Of a stretch of DNA of 64,000 nucleotides, positions 50,121-61,658 are shown piece after piece. Positions within the stretch are counted from its first letter, which is position 1; every line of letters starts with the position of its first letter. Where the stretch lies: NCBI RefSeq assembly GCF_027942865.1, contig NC_134509.1:27536197-27600196 (forward strand), given 5' to 3'. Both the position numbers and the translations under genes were made by a program. The DNA comes from Odontesthes bonariensis (taxonomy: Eukaryota > Chordata > Actinopteri > Atheriniformes > Atherinopsidae). The notes under the pieces are model-generated. The model made no database searches. It saw nothing but the letters and a program-made list of their open reading frames with translations, and had not been told where the DNA came from.

Positions 50121-53099
50121 GTCTGGGGTCTCCAGTCAGCGCCTCCCATCCAGCAAAAAGAAAGAACTACTGTGAAATAATGTAAACACTAAAAGGAGTA
50201 GTTACTGAGTAAGTCTTTGTGACGAAAAAGGGCCAACACTTTGAGCAATATGTTCATAGTCATACTGAATACACGAATATCAGAATTAATGTGAGATGTT
50301 TCAAAATAATTCTGCGCAGTCATTTCAGCTGTAGCCTACTTACTCCCACAGAGAAAGTTAGAAGTGGCAAAATGTTTACATACAAAACAGTCCCCAGCAT
50401 TACAGAGATATCAATAACTCTTTTCCACTCTCATACATGTTTATTAGATGCTGTAATTAAATGACCAAGTCAAGCTGTACCCACAGCATAACTCAACTGT
50501 GCACGTAACTGTGCTGACTGATAAGTGTACAATGCATGTATCTGAACAAATATTTACCAACTCATATTAAAAAATGCTCAAATTTTGAACTTACTGTCCA
50601 CGGGGTAGCTGCAGCCATGACTAAGACATCATGTTAAACACATTTTAAAGTATTACTGTAACTTTTTACATTTTGACTTTCATAAATATGAAGGACCTTT
50701 AAAATGACATATTGTGCTCCCTTAATGCTTTATATTCTTACGTAGGTGTACACTAGAGTAGCTTTGCATGATTTTTTGAAACAGAAACAGTCCTTGAGTA
50801 TAGTAGACTTCGCAGCCCTTCTCTTCATCAAGCCTTCGTGTAGCTCTTATCACTTTAAAGCCCTTCGATAAAGATTAATATCCAGAGCTTGTGAGCTGCA
50901 CTTCGTATGTTAAAAGGTGTGTTTGAGTGCTCCTTCGCCTGTCTGCAACTGACTTTTATAGACAGCAATAAAACCTTGAGTAGAAGAATATACAAAGACA
51001 ACAGTCAAATCAAACACAGTTTATTAACATGAGTGACCTCACGACAGTGGCTGATCTCATGGGAATACCAGCTACAGCAACACAGAGGATGGTTCTTTTT
51101 TATTTCTTGTTTCAGAAAATAACTAAATCACATCAGAAAGAGAAAGAAAATAAATAAATGTCAAAGGATTAGGAAATAAGACCCCAAAGGTATGACTTGT
51201 TTTCCAGAAATGGTACGGTACTGTCCTTTCAGGTTTCCTGCTGGAAATAACTGCCATGCATGGTGTGCACATGCATAGAAAATGAGCTGCCCGATAGATA
51301 AATCAGAGTCATTGTATGCTCTGTGAGAGAAATAACAAAAGAAGATAACCAGTAGCTTCCCAGTCAGTTTAGTCACGGGAAAGAGGCTGCATTTCATGAC
51401 CTGTCCTTATTACAGTCCGTATGCTCCAGTAAGGTTTTTATATCACGTGACAAGGTGACGTTGTCCAGCGCTGGTGAAATTCGGTCAACATATCGAACCA
51501 CCATGTATTGTATCAAGACCATCATGCATGAGGTCAAGTCAATGCAGGGAAGCATCAAGTTGAACAAATCTGAAGTCATTACCTGCCCTCTTCTAGTTTT
51601 TCTAGATAATTTTTGCCCAATCCAGTTTGACAGCTAATCCCATACTTTATTCAGCAGCCAATCAGGTAACATATTCCCGGTAAATGTCAATGAGGCCCCT
51701 GCCACCCAGCAAAGATAAAATTGTTGACATCTTGTAAGGTTTTTTTCAATGATAAATTCAAAATAGTATAGACTGGATTCTGACTGGAACCTTTTCACAG
51801 GTTTATGTACAGAAATAAAGGTGGTAAGGTGGTGATGTAGGTTGAATACTGAGCAAGCTAAGGTAATAACTTATTTTACTGCAAATGCTTATGAACAACT
51901 TGAATATAATGATAAAGTTTATTTTCACTTGTTGGTGTTTGGATCGGCACTAAACAGAATAATTGTAAACTACATGTAACAGTTAGGCTACAGCATTTAC
52001 ACAATGGGTTAACCTGTTTACTGCCAGTATATAGGAATTGTTTTTATTACTGGTTTTGGAGTAATACACTGTCTGAAGTTTATTTCAGTTGAGACTGTCC
52101 TCCTCCCCAAATCGTGCCCATGGGTTGTTTTTCATACAGGCACATACAGCCTATGATTACATTGAAAGAATATGCTACAACTAGTGACAACTTGTGTAAA
52201 AATACCATCTTTCCTCATATGAGGGCGTTGTGGGTTCTGATATGAAATACTTGATGTCAGCTCTAATGTGGAAACGATCATATAAGTCGTATTTACTTGT
52301 TGCTGCTATAGAGAAGCAACTTTATGGGCCGTATTTAGGGGTATGAACACATGACCTTTATGAATTCAAAAGGAGGACCTATCTAGGTTTTTATTTTTAC
52401 AATAGACACAACAGACAGGTAAAACTGATGTTACTAAAGTATTATCAGGACAGTTGACCAACTTCTACAAAAGTGACATATGGAATGCAGACCTCGTTAA
52501 ATTATGAATCTCAACCTTGATTTCATACTCTTACATGTCAAATTATCTGCTACAAAGGTCAAATGGAGTCATTATTGAAGTTATTTTTGTTGCCCCTTTG
52601 CTACTCCTGAGATGCAAGTGTTCCTCCTGTGCATGGTTAGCAGATGGTGTTGCCCCCTGACCAAGTAAAGCAAACAACCAAAGACAATGGCTTATTATCT
52701 GGGCAGAACGGAGTTTGTGACAAATCCCTTCATCAATACAACATCCCCTTTGTTGTTCTTGTCCGTTTTCTTTTTGGGCTAACCGTGGCCCGCAGCAATC
52801 CCTCTGCATAAACAAGAACACACCAATGCGTACGAGAAGTGAGAAGAAAAATGTGTTAAATTCTGTGAAGGGAATTCTTTTTCTTGGTGAAGGGAAATTT
52901 GTACGACCAAAAGAGGAAATGGGCATTAATAAAATTAAAAGTGGGTGGGGGTAAACCACCATCACAGAGGTGTGAATACCATGGGCAGCACGTCACCAGT
53001 AGCCTGACCTTTTATTGTACTACTCTCCTTGTTTCCTGTTCATGATAATCATGAAAAATCTTTTAAATAATAGAAAGAAAGTGAGGACAACAAGGAAGG
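50121..53099. other. Intergenic DNA
   Basis: 2979 bp, AT-rich; no gene, RNA or clear mobile element recognised. Confidence 0.65.
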
Positions 53100-53458
53100 T
53101 GTTATGGTTTTCCCTGATTGTCTGACCCAGAAGCAGAACTCTCAAGAGTCCAAATAAGTTTAAAGTGTTTATTGTAAGTGAGAAAAATCAGTCTTTCCAA
53201 AAAGAAGGAAACTGGTAAACCTTGGGAGCAAAAACACAACAAGTAAATCCACAGAAGTATCTCAATGGGGCATGAACAAGAAATTCAGAGGCTTAAAGTA
53301 CCACATATGGCAACAATCAGGCGCCAAAGGACAGACAACGATCTCCTTAAATGCTCCTCTTTGATAACGGTAAGTGACTGCAAGTGCGCTTCGTCACACG
53401 CCAGGCTCAGTCACTGTGCTCCCGAATGCCATCTGGTGGAAGGAGGGAGAACCACAAC
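53100..53458 (-). repeat. LTR of the decayed Gypsy element (3' LTR)
   Basis: About 359 bp. Its right two thirds match 56701-56925 (shared phrases GGGAGCAAAAACACAACAAG and TACCACATATGGCAACAATC). Outer ends inferred from TG/CA. Confidence 0.6.
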
Positions 53459-53962
53459 ACTCCCTGAACCCCAACAGTACCCCCCTCTCAACGACCACCT
53501 CCTAGCGGCCCAGAAGAAGTGGATGGAAGAGAGGCCTCACAGTCGGTAATTAATGAGGGGTCACAAATGAATGGGGCACCCAGGAACGGTCCTCAGGACC
53601 GTAACCATCCCAATCGACGAGGTACTGTCAGCCCCGACTCCCCCGACGGGAGTCCACGATCCGTCGGACCAAATACACTGGGTGCCCCTCAAAGACCCAG
53701 GTGGGTGGAGAGGGCTAGGCTGGAGGGCAAAAGGGACTGGTCTAGATGGGTGTAATTTGGGAAACATGAAAAGATGGATGGATATGGAGTGAAGGGGGCA
53801 GACGGAGACGCACTGCAGTGGTACTGATGACTGATTCTATTTCATATGGACCAATATAGTAAGGGGCAAGTTTCCTGGAAACGGACTTGAAAGGGATGTC
53901 ACGTGAGGACAGCCAAACCTTTTGTCCTGGGGGAATAGTGAGGTGCTGGGACTCGTCTTCGT

Positions 53963-54700
53963 TCAGCGAAGCGGCGATTCTGTTCTGTGGTACATTGTAG
54001 TGCAGAGGTAATATTTTTTCCAGACATTTTTGCAGCGACGGATGTGGTGGTGCACAGAGGTTACAGCAATGTCCTTGTCTTCAGATGGGAAAAGTGGCGG
54101 ATGGTATACGAGAGGGATTTCAAAAGGTGATAGGCCGGTAGCTGAGGAAACGCGTGAGTTGTGGGCGTATTCTACCCATGGTAGGTATTTGTTCCAATCA
54201 GACGGGTTGTTATGGGAAAGGCATCCAAGGGTGGACTCCAACTCCTGATTCATTCTTTCAGTTTGGCTGTTAGACTGGGGATGGTAACCAGAAGTGAGAG
54301 AAGATTTAGCACCAAGATCAAAACGAAACTGTTTCCATACCTGGGATATGTGGACCTCGATCAGATAGGATTTTGTGGAATGCCATGAAGACGGAACACA
54401 TGTTTCATAAGGAGCTGGGCGGTCTGGAAGGCAGAACGAAATTTCCTGAGGGAGATTAGGTGACAGGCTTTAGAGAACCGGTCAATGATGGTGAGTATAG
54501 TGGTTATGATCTGGGATAACGGAAGTCCGGTGACGAAATTGATAGCAATGTGAGACCATGGTCATTTGGGAATGGGTAGTGGTTGTAATAAACCTGCTGG
54601 AGGACGGTGAGAAGGTTTGTTGCGAGCACACAAGGGGCAAGCTGCCACGTACTCCTTGACGTCTTTATGTAAAGAGGGCCATCAATATTTACGTGAGATG
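53963..54700 (-). pseudogene. Gypsy integrase remnant
   Basis: The readable minus-strand part includes MNQELESTLGCLSHNNPSDW, KYLPWVEYAHNSRVSSATGL and SPFEIPLVYHPPLFP, the end of the integrase core and its downstream region. Earlier core parts (about 54260-54700) are frame-broken. Confidence 0.7.
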
Positions 54701-54822
54701 AGGGATATGGTACGACTGGAGCCAGGGTGAGCTGAGAACTTGGAACTATGAAACCAGTATCAATTTAGAGCGGGCAGAGGAAGGTACGTACGTTCTCTTG
54801 GGTGGACCATTGCTGGCCAATG

Positions 54823-55293
54823 TTATTCATACTGGAGTGCTTTCTGTACCATATCTTGTATCTCCCAAGTGAGATAACCAATGGCACATGTAGGCGGAAG
54901 GTTTGGGGCAGGAAACTTGTCGGAGTCATCTCGAGAATTCTGACGAGACAGAGCATCGGGTTTGGTATTCTTTGATCCTGGGCGATAAGATATTGAAAGG
55001 TTAAAACGAGAGAAAAACAAAGACCAACGGGACTGATGTGAGTTCAAACGTTTAGCTGACTGTAGATAGGATAAGTTTTTAGGATCGGTCCAGACCAAGA
55101 CTGGATGTTCAACACCCTCCAGCCAATGACGCCATTCCTCTAGTGCTAATTTAATAGCTAAGAGTTTGCGATCGCCCACATCATAGTGTCTTTCCGCAGG
55201 AGATAACTTGGTTGAGAAAAAAAGCACAGGGGTGCAGTTTGCTGTCGGGGTCTGATCATTGGGACAGGACGGCCCCAACTCCAGTGTAAGCAT
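54823..55293 (-). pseudogene. Gypsy RNase H remnant
   Basis: TPVLFFSTKLSPAERHYDVG, DRKLLAIKLALEEWRHWLEG, VLVWTDPKNLSYLQSAKRLN and YRPGSKNTKPDALSRQ, the RNase H of Gypsy polyproteins. The usual TDH is TDPKNL here (Asp retained). Confidence 0.8.
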
Positions 55294-55379
55294 TCAACTC
55301 CAAAACAAACTGTTTTAACGGGTCTGGTTGAATTAGGATGGGCATTTTTTGGGGTCTGATCGAACCTGTCCGCTCTTGA

Positions 55380-55620
55380 GGGTGTAACCCAGGAAGAAGA
55401 TGAGGACTTGTGGAACTCACTTCTCGGCTTTGACGTAGAGTCGATTTTCGAGCAGACATTGTAGAACTTGGCGAACGTGGTTCCGATGTTCAGACATGGT
55501 CTTAGAGTAGACAAATATATCATCAAGATATACAAAAACAAAAACGTTCAGGAAATCCCGGAGGACATCATTTACTAAAGCTTGGAAAACGGCATGTGCA
55601 TTAGAAAGGCCAGATGGCAT
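55380..55620 (-). pseudogene. Gypsy reverse transcriptase remnant
   Basis: [40 protein letters not shown] and [16 protein letters not shown], including the catalytic YLDD. The frame shifts after KAEK near 55420, where the next residues (EFHKSSSSSW) read in another frame. Confidence 0.85.
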
Positions 55621-56139
55621 AACTTGGTATTCAAAGTGTCCAAGGGGAGTCTTGAAGGCAGTTTTCCATTCGTCCCCTTGGCGGATACGGACGAGATGGT
55701 AAGCATTACGGAGGTGAAAATGGTAGCGCCTTGGACGTGTTCAAAAGCTGAGGACAACAGAGGTAAGGGGTATTTGACCTTAACAGTGATTTAATTTAGT
55801 ACTCTATAGTCTATACATGGCCTAAGTGACCCATCTATTTTACTTACAAAGAAGAATCTGACTCCTAGTGGGGAGGATGAGTCTCGAATAAGTCCAGCAG
55901 CTATTGATTCGTTTATATATTTCTCCATAGCTTGATGTTCAGGGAGCGAGATGTTTTACAGTCTCGCTAGAGGATAGTGGAGCCCCTGGGAGGAGATCAA
56001 TAGTGCAGTCGTATGGCCTGTGAGGTGGAAGAGACAAGGCTCGGTATTTACTGAATACTTAGATCATGGTATTCTTCTGGGACGGAGGCCAAATTACTGG
56101 GGTCCACCTCATCCTGGATGGCAGGAGGCTAGTTGGATG

Positions 56140-56263
56140 GAACCGCTGACTGCAAACAGGTTGAAAGGCAGTTAGTGGACCATGATTCGATACTTAACCT
56201 AGTCCAATCAAGATGGGGATTATGCATTTGGAGCCAGTTGAACCCTAGAATAATGGACGAATT
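56140..56263 (-). pseudogene. Gypsy protease C-terminal remnant
   Basis: Minus strand reads IILGFNWLQMHNPHLDW, the conserved end of Gypsy aspartic proteases (ILGxxWLxxHNP). The active-site half is missing; sequence just upstream on the element (56312-56329) instead matches part of the LTR, suggesting a recombination. Confidence 0.6.
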
Positions 56264-57439
56264 AGAAGTGGGAAAGACGAAGAAGGAGATCATTTCACTT
56301 AATTTACAAAGTGAGAAAAATCAGTCTTGCATGGAGGGGGATTTTTCCAGGAAGAAAAAACAGTCACGGGCTGGCACCATGGCGGCTGCAGGGACACTGG
56401 GACTGAAACACATATACTGGTGAGTCTTGAGAATGATTACTGAGAAGGATGAAGATTTCAGGAGACTTACAGTTGCTTTGATGTAAATCCACTCGGGGGG
56501 GGGCACTGAGGGGTTTCAGGAGCTTGATGGCTAGAATCTAGATCGGTGGTTCTTAGAGCACGGTGGAGAGCAGACAGGGTTCGATCGGGAGCTGGAACAC
56601 GGTCAGGAGATCAAGGCTGCCAGTCATAGATCTGATCCAGAGCTTGAGAGAGTCTTCGGGTTTTGTGTACTGGATGCAAAGGTCCGAGCTTGGTTCCTTT
56701 CAGGAAACTGTTAAAACCCTGGGAGCAAAAACACAACAAGTATCTCGATGGGGCATGAACAAGCAATTCAGAGGCTTGAAGTACCACATATGGCAACAAT
56801 CAGGCACTGAAGGACAGACAGTGATCTCCTTAAATGCTCCTCCTTGATGACGGTAGGTGACTGCAGGTGCGCCTCGTCAGACACCAGGCTCAGCCACCGT
56901 GCTCTCGAATGCCATCTGGTGCCATCTTTACTTTTTGAATAAAACAGAGTTGTGTATTTATGTTCAATCAACCAAATTTGTTCAAGCAAAGTTAAGGCAT
57001 GTCTTGTTGATCAGTCTAGCTTTACATACACATTCAATCTTGTTCAGTCCTTTGCTAAAAGCAAATATTTTCAAATTATACTCTGAATGTAAAAGTTAAC
57101 TTAATACGCACAACAAATAAAAGAAGAAAAATTGGAAATTGACTATTTGCTCAAAGAAAACAGTCCAACTCATTTGTTTATAATTCTGAGCTCCAAATCC
57201 ATCCCAAGCCTGAACAATAATCAGAGTAGATGCATGTGGCACATCAGTCTTTAAAACTGGATAATGAATTAATATATCATGCTATACTCTGTTGATATGA
57301 TCCTTATTCATATAAGCTTTAATGACTAAATATCAGAGAAAAATAAAGATTAAGTTAGGCCAGTTCATAGCATTCAGGTTTTCAGTCACTTTGTGGTTCA
57401 ACAAAAGGGAGGAAGCTAAACTGAGAAGCTTACTCACAT

Positions 57440-57578
57440 GTCTGTTTTTACCCTGACAGAACCTGACTTGTGGTTTCCTTCTATGTAGCTTATTGTTAGC
57501 TTTGATGTTATCTGTAATGGTATAACATTATTGTAAGTTGCTTTGGATAAAAGCGTCTGCTAAATGCATAAACATAAA
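57440..57578 (+). mobile_element. SINE/LINE-type 3' tail fragment
   Basis: Ends TTGTAAGTTGCTTTGGATAA then AAGCGTCTGCTAAATGCATA and a short terminal repeat (AAACATAAAC), the very common fish retroposon tail shared by SINEs and their LINE partners. The body upstream is indistinct. Confidence 0.5.
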
Positions 57579-59250
57579 CCCTATAAAAGTCTGTTTAGAA
57601 CTTAGTATCTTTGAAGATTTGCATCATTATTCTTGAGTATTCTTAATTATTTTTCCAACAGTGTTTTTTCCTTTTTACTTGCTATATGCTATGTAGTCTT
57701 GTTTATGCATTTAAAATGTATTGGAAGCCAGTGGAAAATCCCAAAACCAATATCTCAGTCTCTAAAGAATGAACTGCTTCCGAGCAACCTAAAAAGCCTA
57801 ATTTTGCAGTCTAGACTTTTCTTTGTTGAAATAATGCCATCCACATTAATGTCCCATGCATCATCTGCCCTTTTGCAAGTTTAGAACTCCCCTAACAAAG
57901 AATGAGGAGCTACTTTGAACTCATTTTGGAGAGATGAAAGGAAGAGGGACTTGATGACACAGGAGCTAGAACAGATTTTGAACCTATTAGCCAAAAAAAA
58001 AAAAAAAATCATCATCAGCACTTTATCTCAAATAATTTGAAATAATAAATACCAGCTGGTGGTCTGTAATTCTATGTTGTAAGTAGGGATGTAAGAGTAG
58101 GCTCTTGAACTACAGTCATTAATTTCACCCACTGACGCAACATATAGAGGTAGCTCCTTTTCTGATGTCTTTTTCATTCACTTATTCACTTATAAGATGG
58201 ATGTTCCAATCCTCAAGAATAAAACAACAATGCTTCAAGTTAATTCATGTTCTGATTACAAAAAATATTCTGTTGGGTAGCATGCAGTACAATACGGTGC
58301 AGTACAGCTATCAACTACCCCCTTTATTATTTTCCCTATTCTCATAATTATGTGTGGGGATTTCTAACAATTTGCAGACTTTTACTCAACACTGAATTGA
58401 TTAGAAGTTCAAGCCCAAAGGTCAAAGGTTAAGGTAATGAGAACCTCTCAAAATTTTTCTTTGGGCAATAATGGAAGAATTTAGTCTCTAATTATGGCAG
58501 AATTTCATACAAAGTCTTTAACAGAAAAAAAATTGATGTAAAGTGATGTTATTTTATGTCTAAGAGGTCAACATCAGGATAAACATCAGAATATTCCACA
58601 AGAACATTTTTGTGGGCACTGACTTTACACCGTAACCAAGTTGATCTCATGAGAAAAAACATTAAACTATGTGGGTCCACAGCTCTAAATGTTGCAGATA
58701 CACAAAAAGGAACTGCAAACCATACACCTACAATATTTTGCAGCATTATATAATTACAGAGTAATTTCTAATGTAACCTATGATGTTTTCTTAACTTAAC
58801 CATCTTTGTTTAAAAACCTATCCCAATTGAAGTAGTCTATAACGTGTAAAACAGCAATGAAACACAGACAGCGAATGAGAGCGCAAAGAAACAGACTGAA
58901 TGCAAGAACAACATTTCACTTTCAAAGTTAGTTCAAAGCACTTGTGGTCAGGATGGGACTTGAATCTCACTTGCCTGTTGTGTGCGTAATCCCAACATTC
59001 AAATGTATACTTTTTTGTCTGTAAAATGCGATGTCATATTCGCTTTGTGATTATTTGACAAAATGCTGTGACACTATGAAGTTACTCCATGGAGTAATTT
59101 TCATGTCCAGAAACATGAATAAGAAAGCAAAAATTGTATCAGAAAACAAAGGCCTATGGATACACTTCCATCTCACAATTCACAGCTATGAATCTGACAC
59201 TACTGTGTTTTTGTCATGTGAACAAATGTACCTATTACACATTTTCAAGA
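57579..59250. other. Intergenic DNA
   Basis: 1672 bp, AT-rich, with an A16 run near 57992; no gene recognised. Confidence 0.65.
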
Positions 59251-59421
59251 GAATGTAGCGAGAGCAGATGTGTACCTGCTGAGAAGGGAACATATAAGGG
59301 GATGGACAGACAGGAAGTATAGGTGTGTGTGTAATCCAGAGTTGTAAATAAAGAGAACTGCAGACCAACAGATGTCTCCCGGCTGTAACTATATACCGAC
59401 TGCCTAAACGCGGCATGTTAC
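59250..59421 (+). mobile_element. Possible solo-LTR end
   Basis: Contains ACATATAAGG (TATA-like), then AATAAAG about 60 bases later, then a unique run ending GGCATGTTACA near 59421, in the order TATA, polyadenylation signal and CA end seen in LTRs. No partner copy or 5' edge was found in the window. Confidence 0.25.
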
Positions 59422-61128
59422 AGTGAAAAGACAGCTAACATCTGTGTTCCTAAGTGAAACAAATATACCAAGGCACTCTTGCTACTGGTGACATTAATCT
59501 ATCCATATATAAGTTCCCACAAAATCTTCACATATATTATTGTGAAAAGACATGGATGTCGACAACCATCTGAATCATGCACAACTGCGAGGCTGTTATT
59601 CAAGTTCAGTGTTTACTCGAAACAACTATACAATAACTTTGACTTCTGGGATTCTGCTCATCGTATTAGGATCTGACTAGTTCTCACTAAAGCTGTGTTC
59701 AATAAGCAGCAACCACAAAAACTATACCCAAGCCCACCAATAATGTAGACTCAGTTTGTCCTCCCTGCATCTTCATCTATAAAGACCATAAAGCTCACAC
59801 ACTGTGTGTGTGTGTACGTGTGTGTGTGAGAGAAGGTAGGAGTTTGTCGTGTGTGGGTAGCAAGTAAGTCAGAGTGAGTTATGTAGTTTCACCATATGGA
59901 GACTGTTTTGTCAAACTGCCCCCTCCTTCAACCCAGATGAAAAAAAAACCTGATGAAGTTCACATGACTTTACACAAAAAACTAAAGACTGACTCATCCG
60001 TCCTCACAACGTTGTAGTTCGTATTAAATAGCAGAGCTCAATACTCCAAAAATCCCTTACAGTAAGAAGTGCCCACGTACTCTCAACATAAGAGAAATTA
60101 GTCTGGTGAGACATTGCAAGTAATAAAAACAATAAATCACAGTAACAAAACTATGATGGAAAAAAGGAAGAGAGAAAGCACACACAAAATGAAGCAACTC
60201 TTGAACAAAGCACTGACGGTAAACATGGGAGGAAAATATTAAGTTTAGATGTTGCATCACTGTCTACAGTCTTCTGCAAGACATGAGTCATCTTAAATCA
60301 GCGCAGAGCGAGACACTTCACTTCAGATGTTTGAAGAGACACGTGTGAGGAAGCGCTGGTCCAAGATTGTGGGAGTACAGCAGCTCTTACTTTACTGTGT
60401 TAACATGGAGGTAACTTGTATTGTGGGTGAATGTTCAGAGCTGTGGTAGCAGCACTGTCCACAGATCAAGACTGGTTCTGATTGTAACAGCTGGATGCCC
60501 TTATCATGTGGTTTAGTTGCATTAAAATGTGCCAGATCCATATAGCTCAGCGAGGCAAGCGAAGCGAAGACTGCAAATGTTGGAAAAAAAACAAAAAAAC
60601 AACCTATAGGAGAAAAAAAAGTAAATAAAGCGAAAGTTTACAAAAAAACATGAAACTCAAAGAGGGAGAAACTAAAGTGAGAGAAAAGGAAGTGTCAGCT
60701 ATTGGACGATAAGAAAATGCAGCAGGGAGTGTCCCTTAAACACACACACACACGCCAACATACAACCCCCCCACACTCACACACACTCTCTATCTGTAAT
60801 GCTTCTTCCTCATGTCATCTTCATTTCCTCCTTATAACAGCTTGCCTCAGAAGCAATATTTGTGACACTTGACAGCAGGCAAGCAGACACAAGAGGTGAG
60901 GGAGGACTAAAATCTTACATTTGGAGAATCTTTTCCTTTAGAAAGGGGAACCACCAACAAAAAATAACAAGACACGGTGGGGTAGTTAAGAGAGTTATTT
61001 CTATTGTGTATTTTGAAATTATATTAGGAATTTATATGCTGGTCAGTATAACGAACAAGCTTCAGAGGACTGTGTGACAACGGCACTGTGCTGCTGGACG
61101 GAGCTGTGGAGGAACAATTGAATCCAAG
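59422..61128. other. Intergenic DNA upstream of the TNF ligand gene
   Basis: Contains a GT microsatellite (about 59803-59828) and CA-rich tracts (about 60740-60785). No coding exon recognised. A non-coding first exon of the TNF ligand may end at 61128 (AATCCAAG before GTAATC), with acceptor TTTCAG at 61387; this is a guess from splice motifs. Confidence 0.4.
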
Positions 61129-61460
61129 GTAATCTCCCTTATACCCTGAGCAGAATGTGAAAAAGATGTAGGCAAAGCTTTTGGTTTCATTAGACCTGCT
61201 AGTGCTGTCTTTTCTTGGGTGGCTGAAAGGGATGTAGAAATGACTTTGTTTCCCAGAAGTTGGCTGCATTGCATGTGTCCTGCTTACTTCTTAAACTGTG
61301 TGTCTTTTGATGCCTTTTTGTCAGGTATCTTTCATTTTGTGTTCCCTGTTCGTTTGCTTCACTCAACCATAACCTTTTCTCTTTCAGTGTCTTCTTCTAC
61401 GCTACATTGGCCCCTTTGACCTTTTGCCCTTACGTCTCTGGTGGGCTGTAATCTGGTGTA

Positions 61461-61658
61461 ATGTCAGAGGGCGGCGTGGGTACCTGCCCCCAGGTGTTTG
61501 TGGTGGACAGCCAGGCCAGCTACGTCACCATGCCCAGTGTAAAGAAACCAAGGTGGGCCAGAGAAGGCCAGAGGTTTCTTCTCTTACTGGTGGGATTGTC
61601 TGTGCTGGGACTCATTATAGAAGGGTGTTTAATCTACAATCTTTACCAAAAAACTGAG
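61461..61658 (+). CDS. tnfsf14: tnfsf14 exon 1 (cytosolic tail, membrane span)
   Basis: 198 bp, 66 residues, MSEGGVGTCPQVFVVDSQAS to YNLYQKTE. ATG has G at -3. Donor GAG|GTGAGG. Confidence 0.85.

Larger units (their letters stand above)
53100..56925 (-). mobile_element. Decayed Ty3/Gypsy retrotransposon with canonical PR-RT-RH-IN order
   Basis: Minus-strand element. The left LTR (its 3' LTR) is about 53100-53458 with TG...CA ends (TGTTATGG to ACCACAACA on the plus strand). The right LTR is represented by about 56701-56925, matching 53203-53436. Between them on the minus strand: the end of protease (56263-56140), reverse transcriptase (55620-55380), RNase H (55293-54823) and integrase (about 54700-53963). 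Gag is essentially missing. Many stops and frameshifts. Unrelated in layout to the Gmr1-like element at 1198-5516. Confidence 0.8.

Noticed and set aside
60000..60900. A hidden exon or 3' UTR of another gene
   Set aside because: The region looks transcribed-like (CA/GT tracts, A-rich ends), but no coding block or consistent splice pair was found on either strand.
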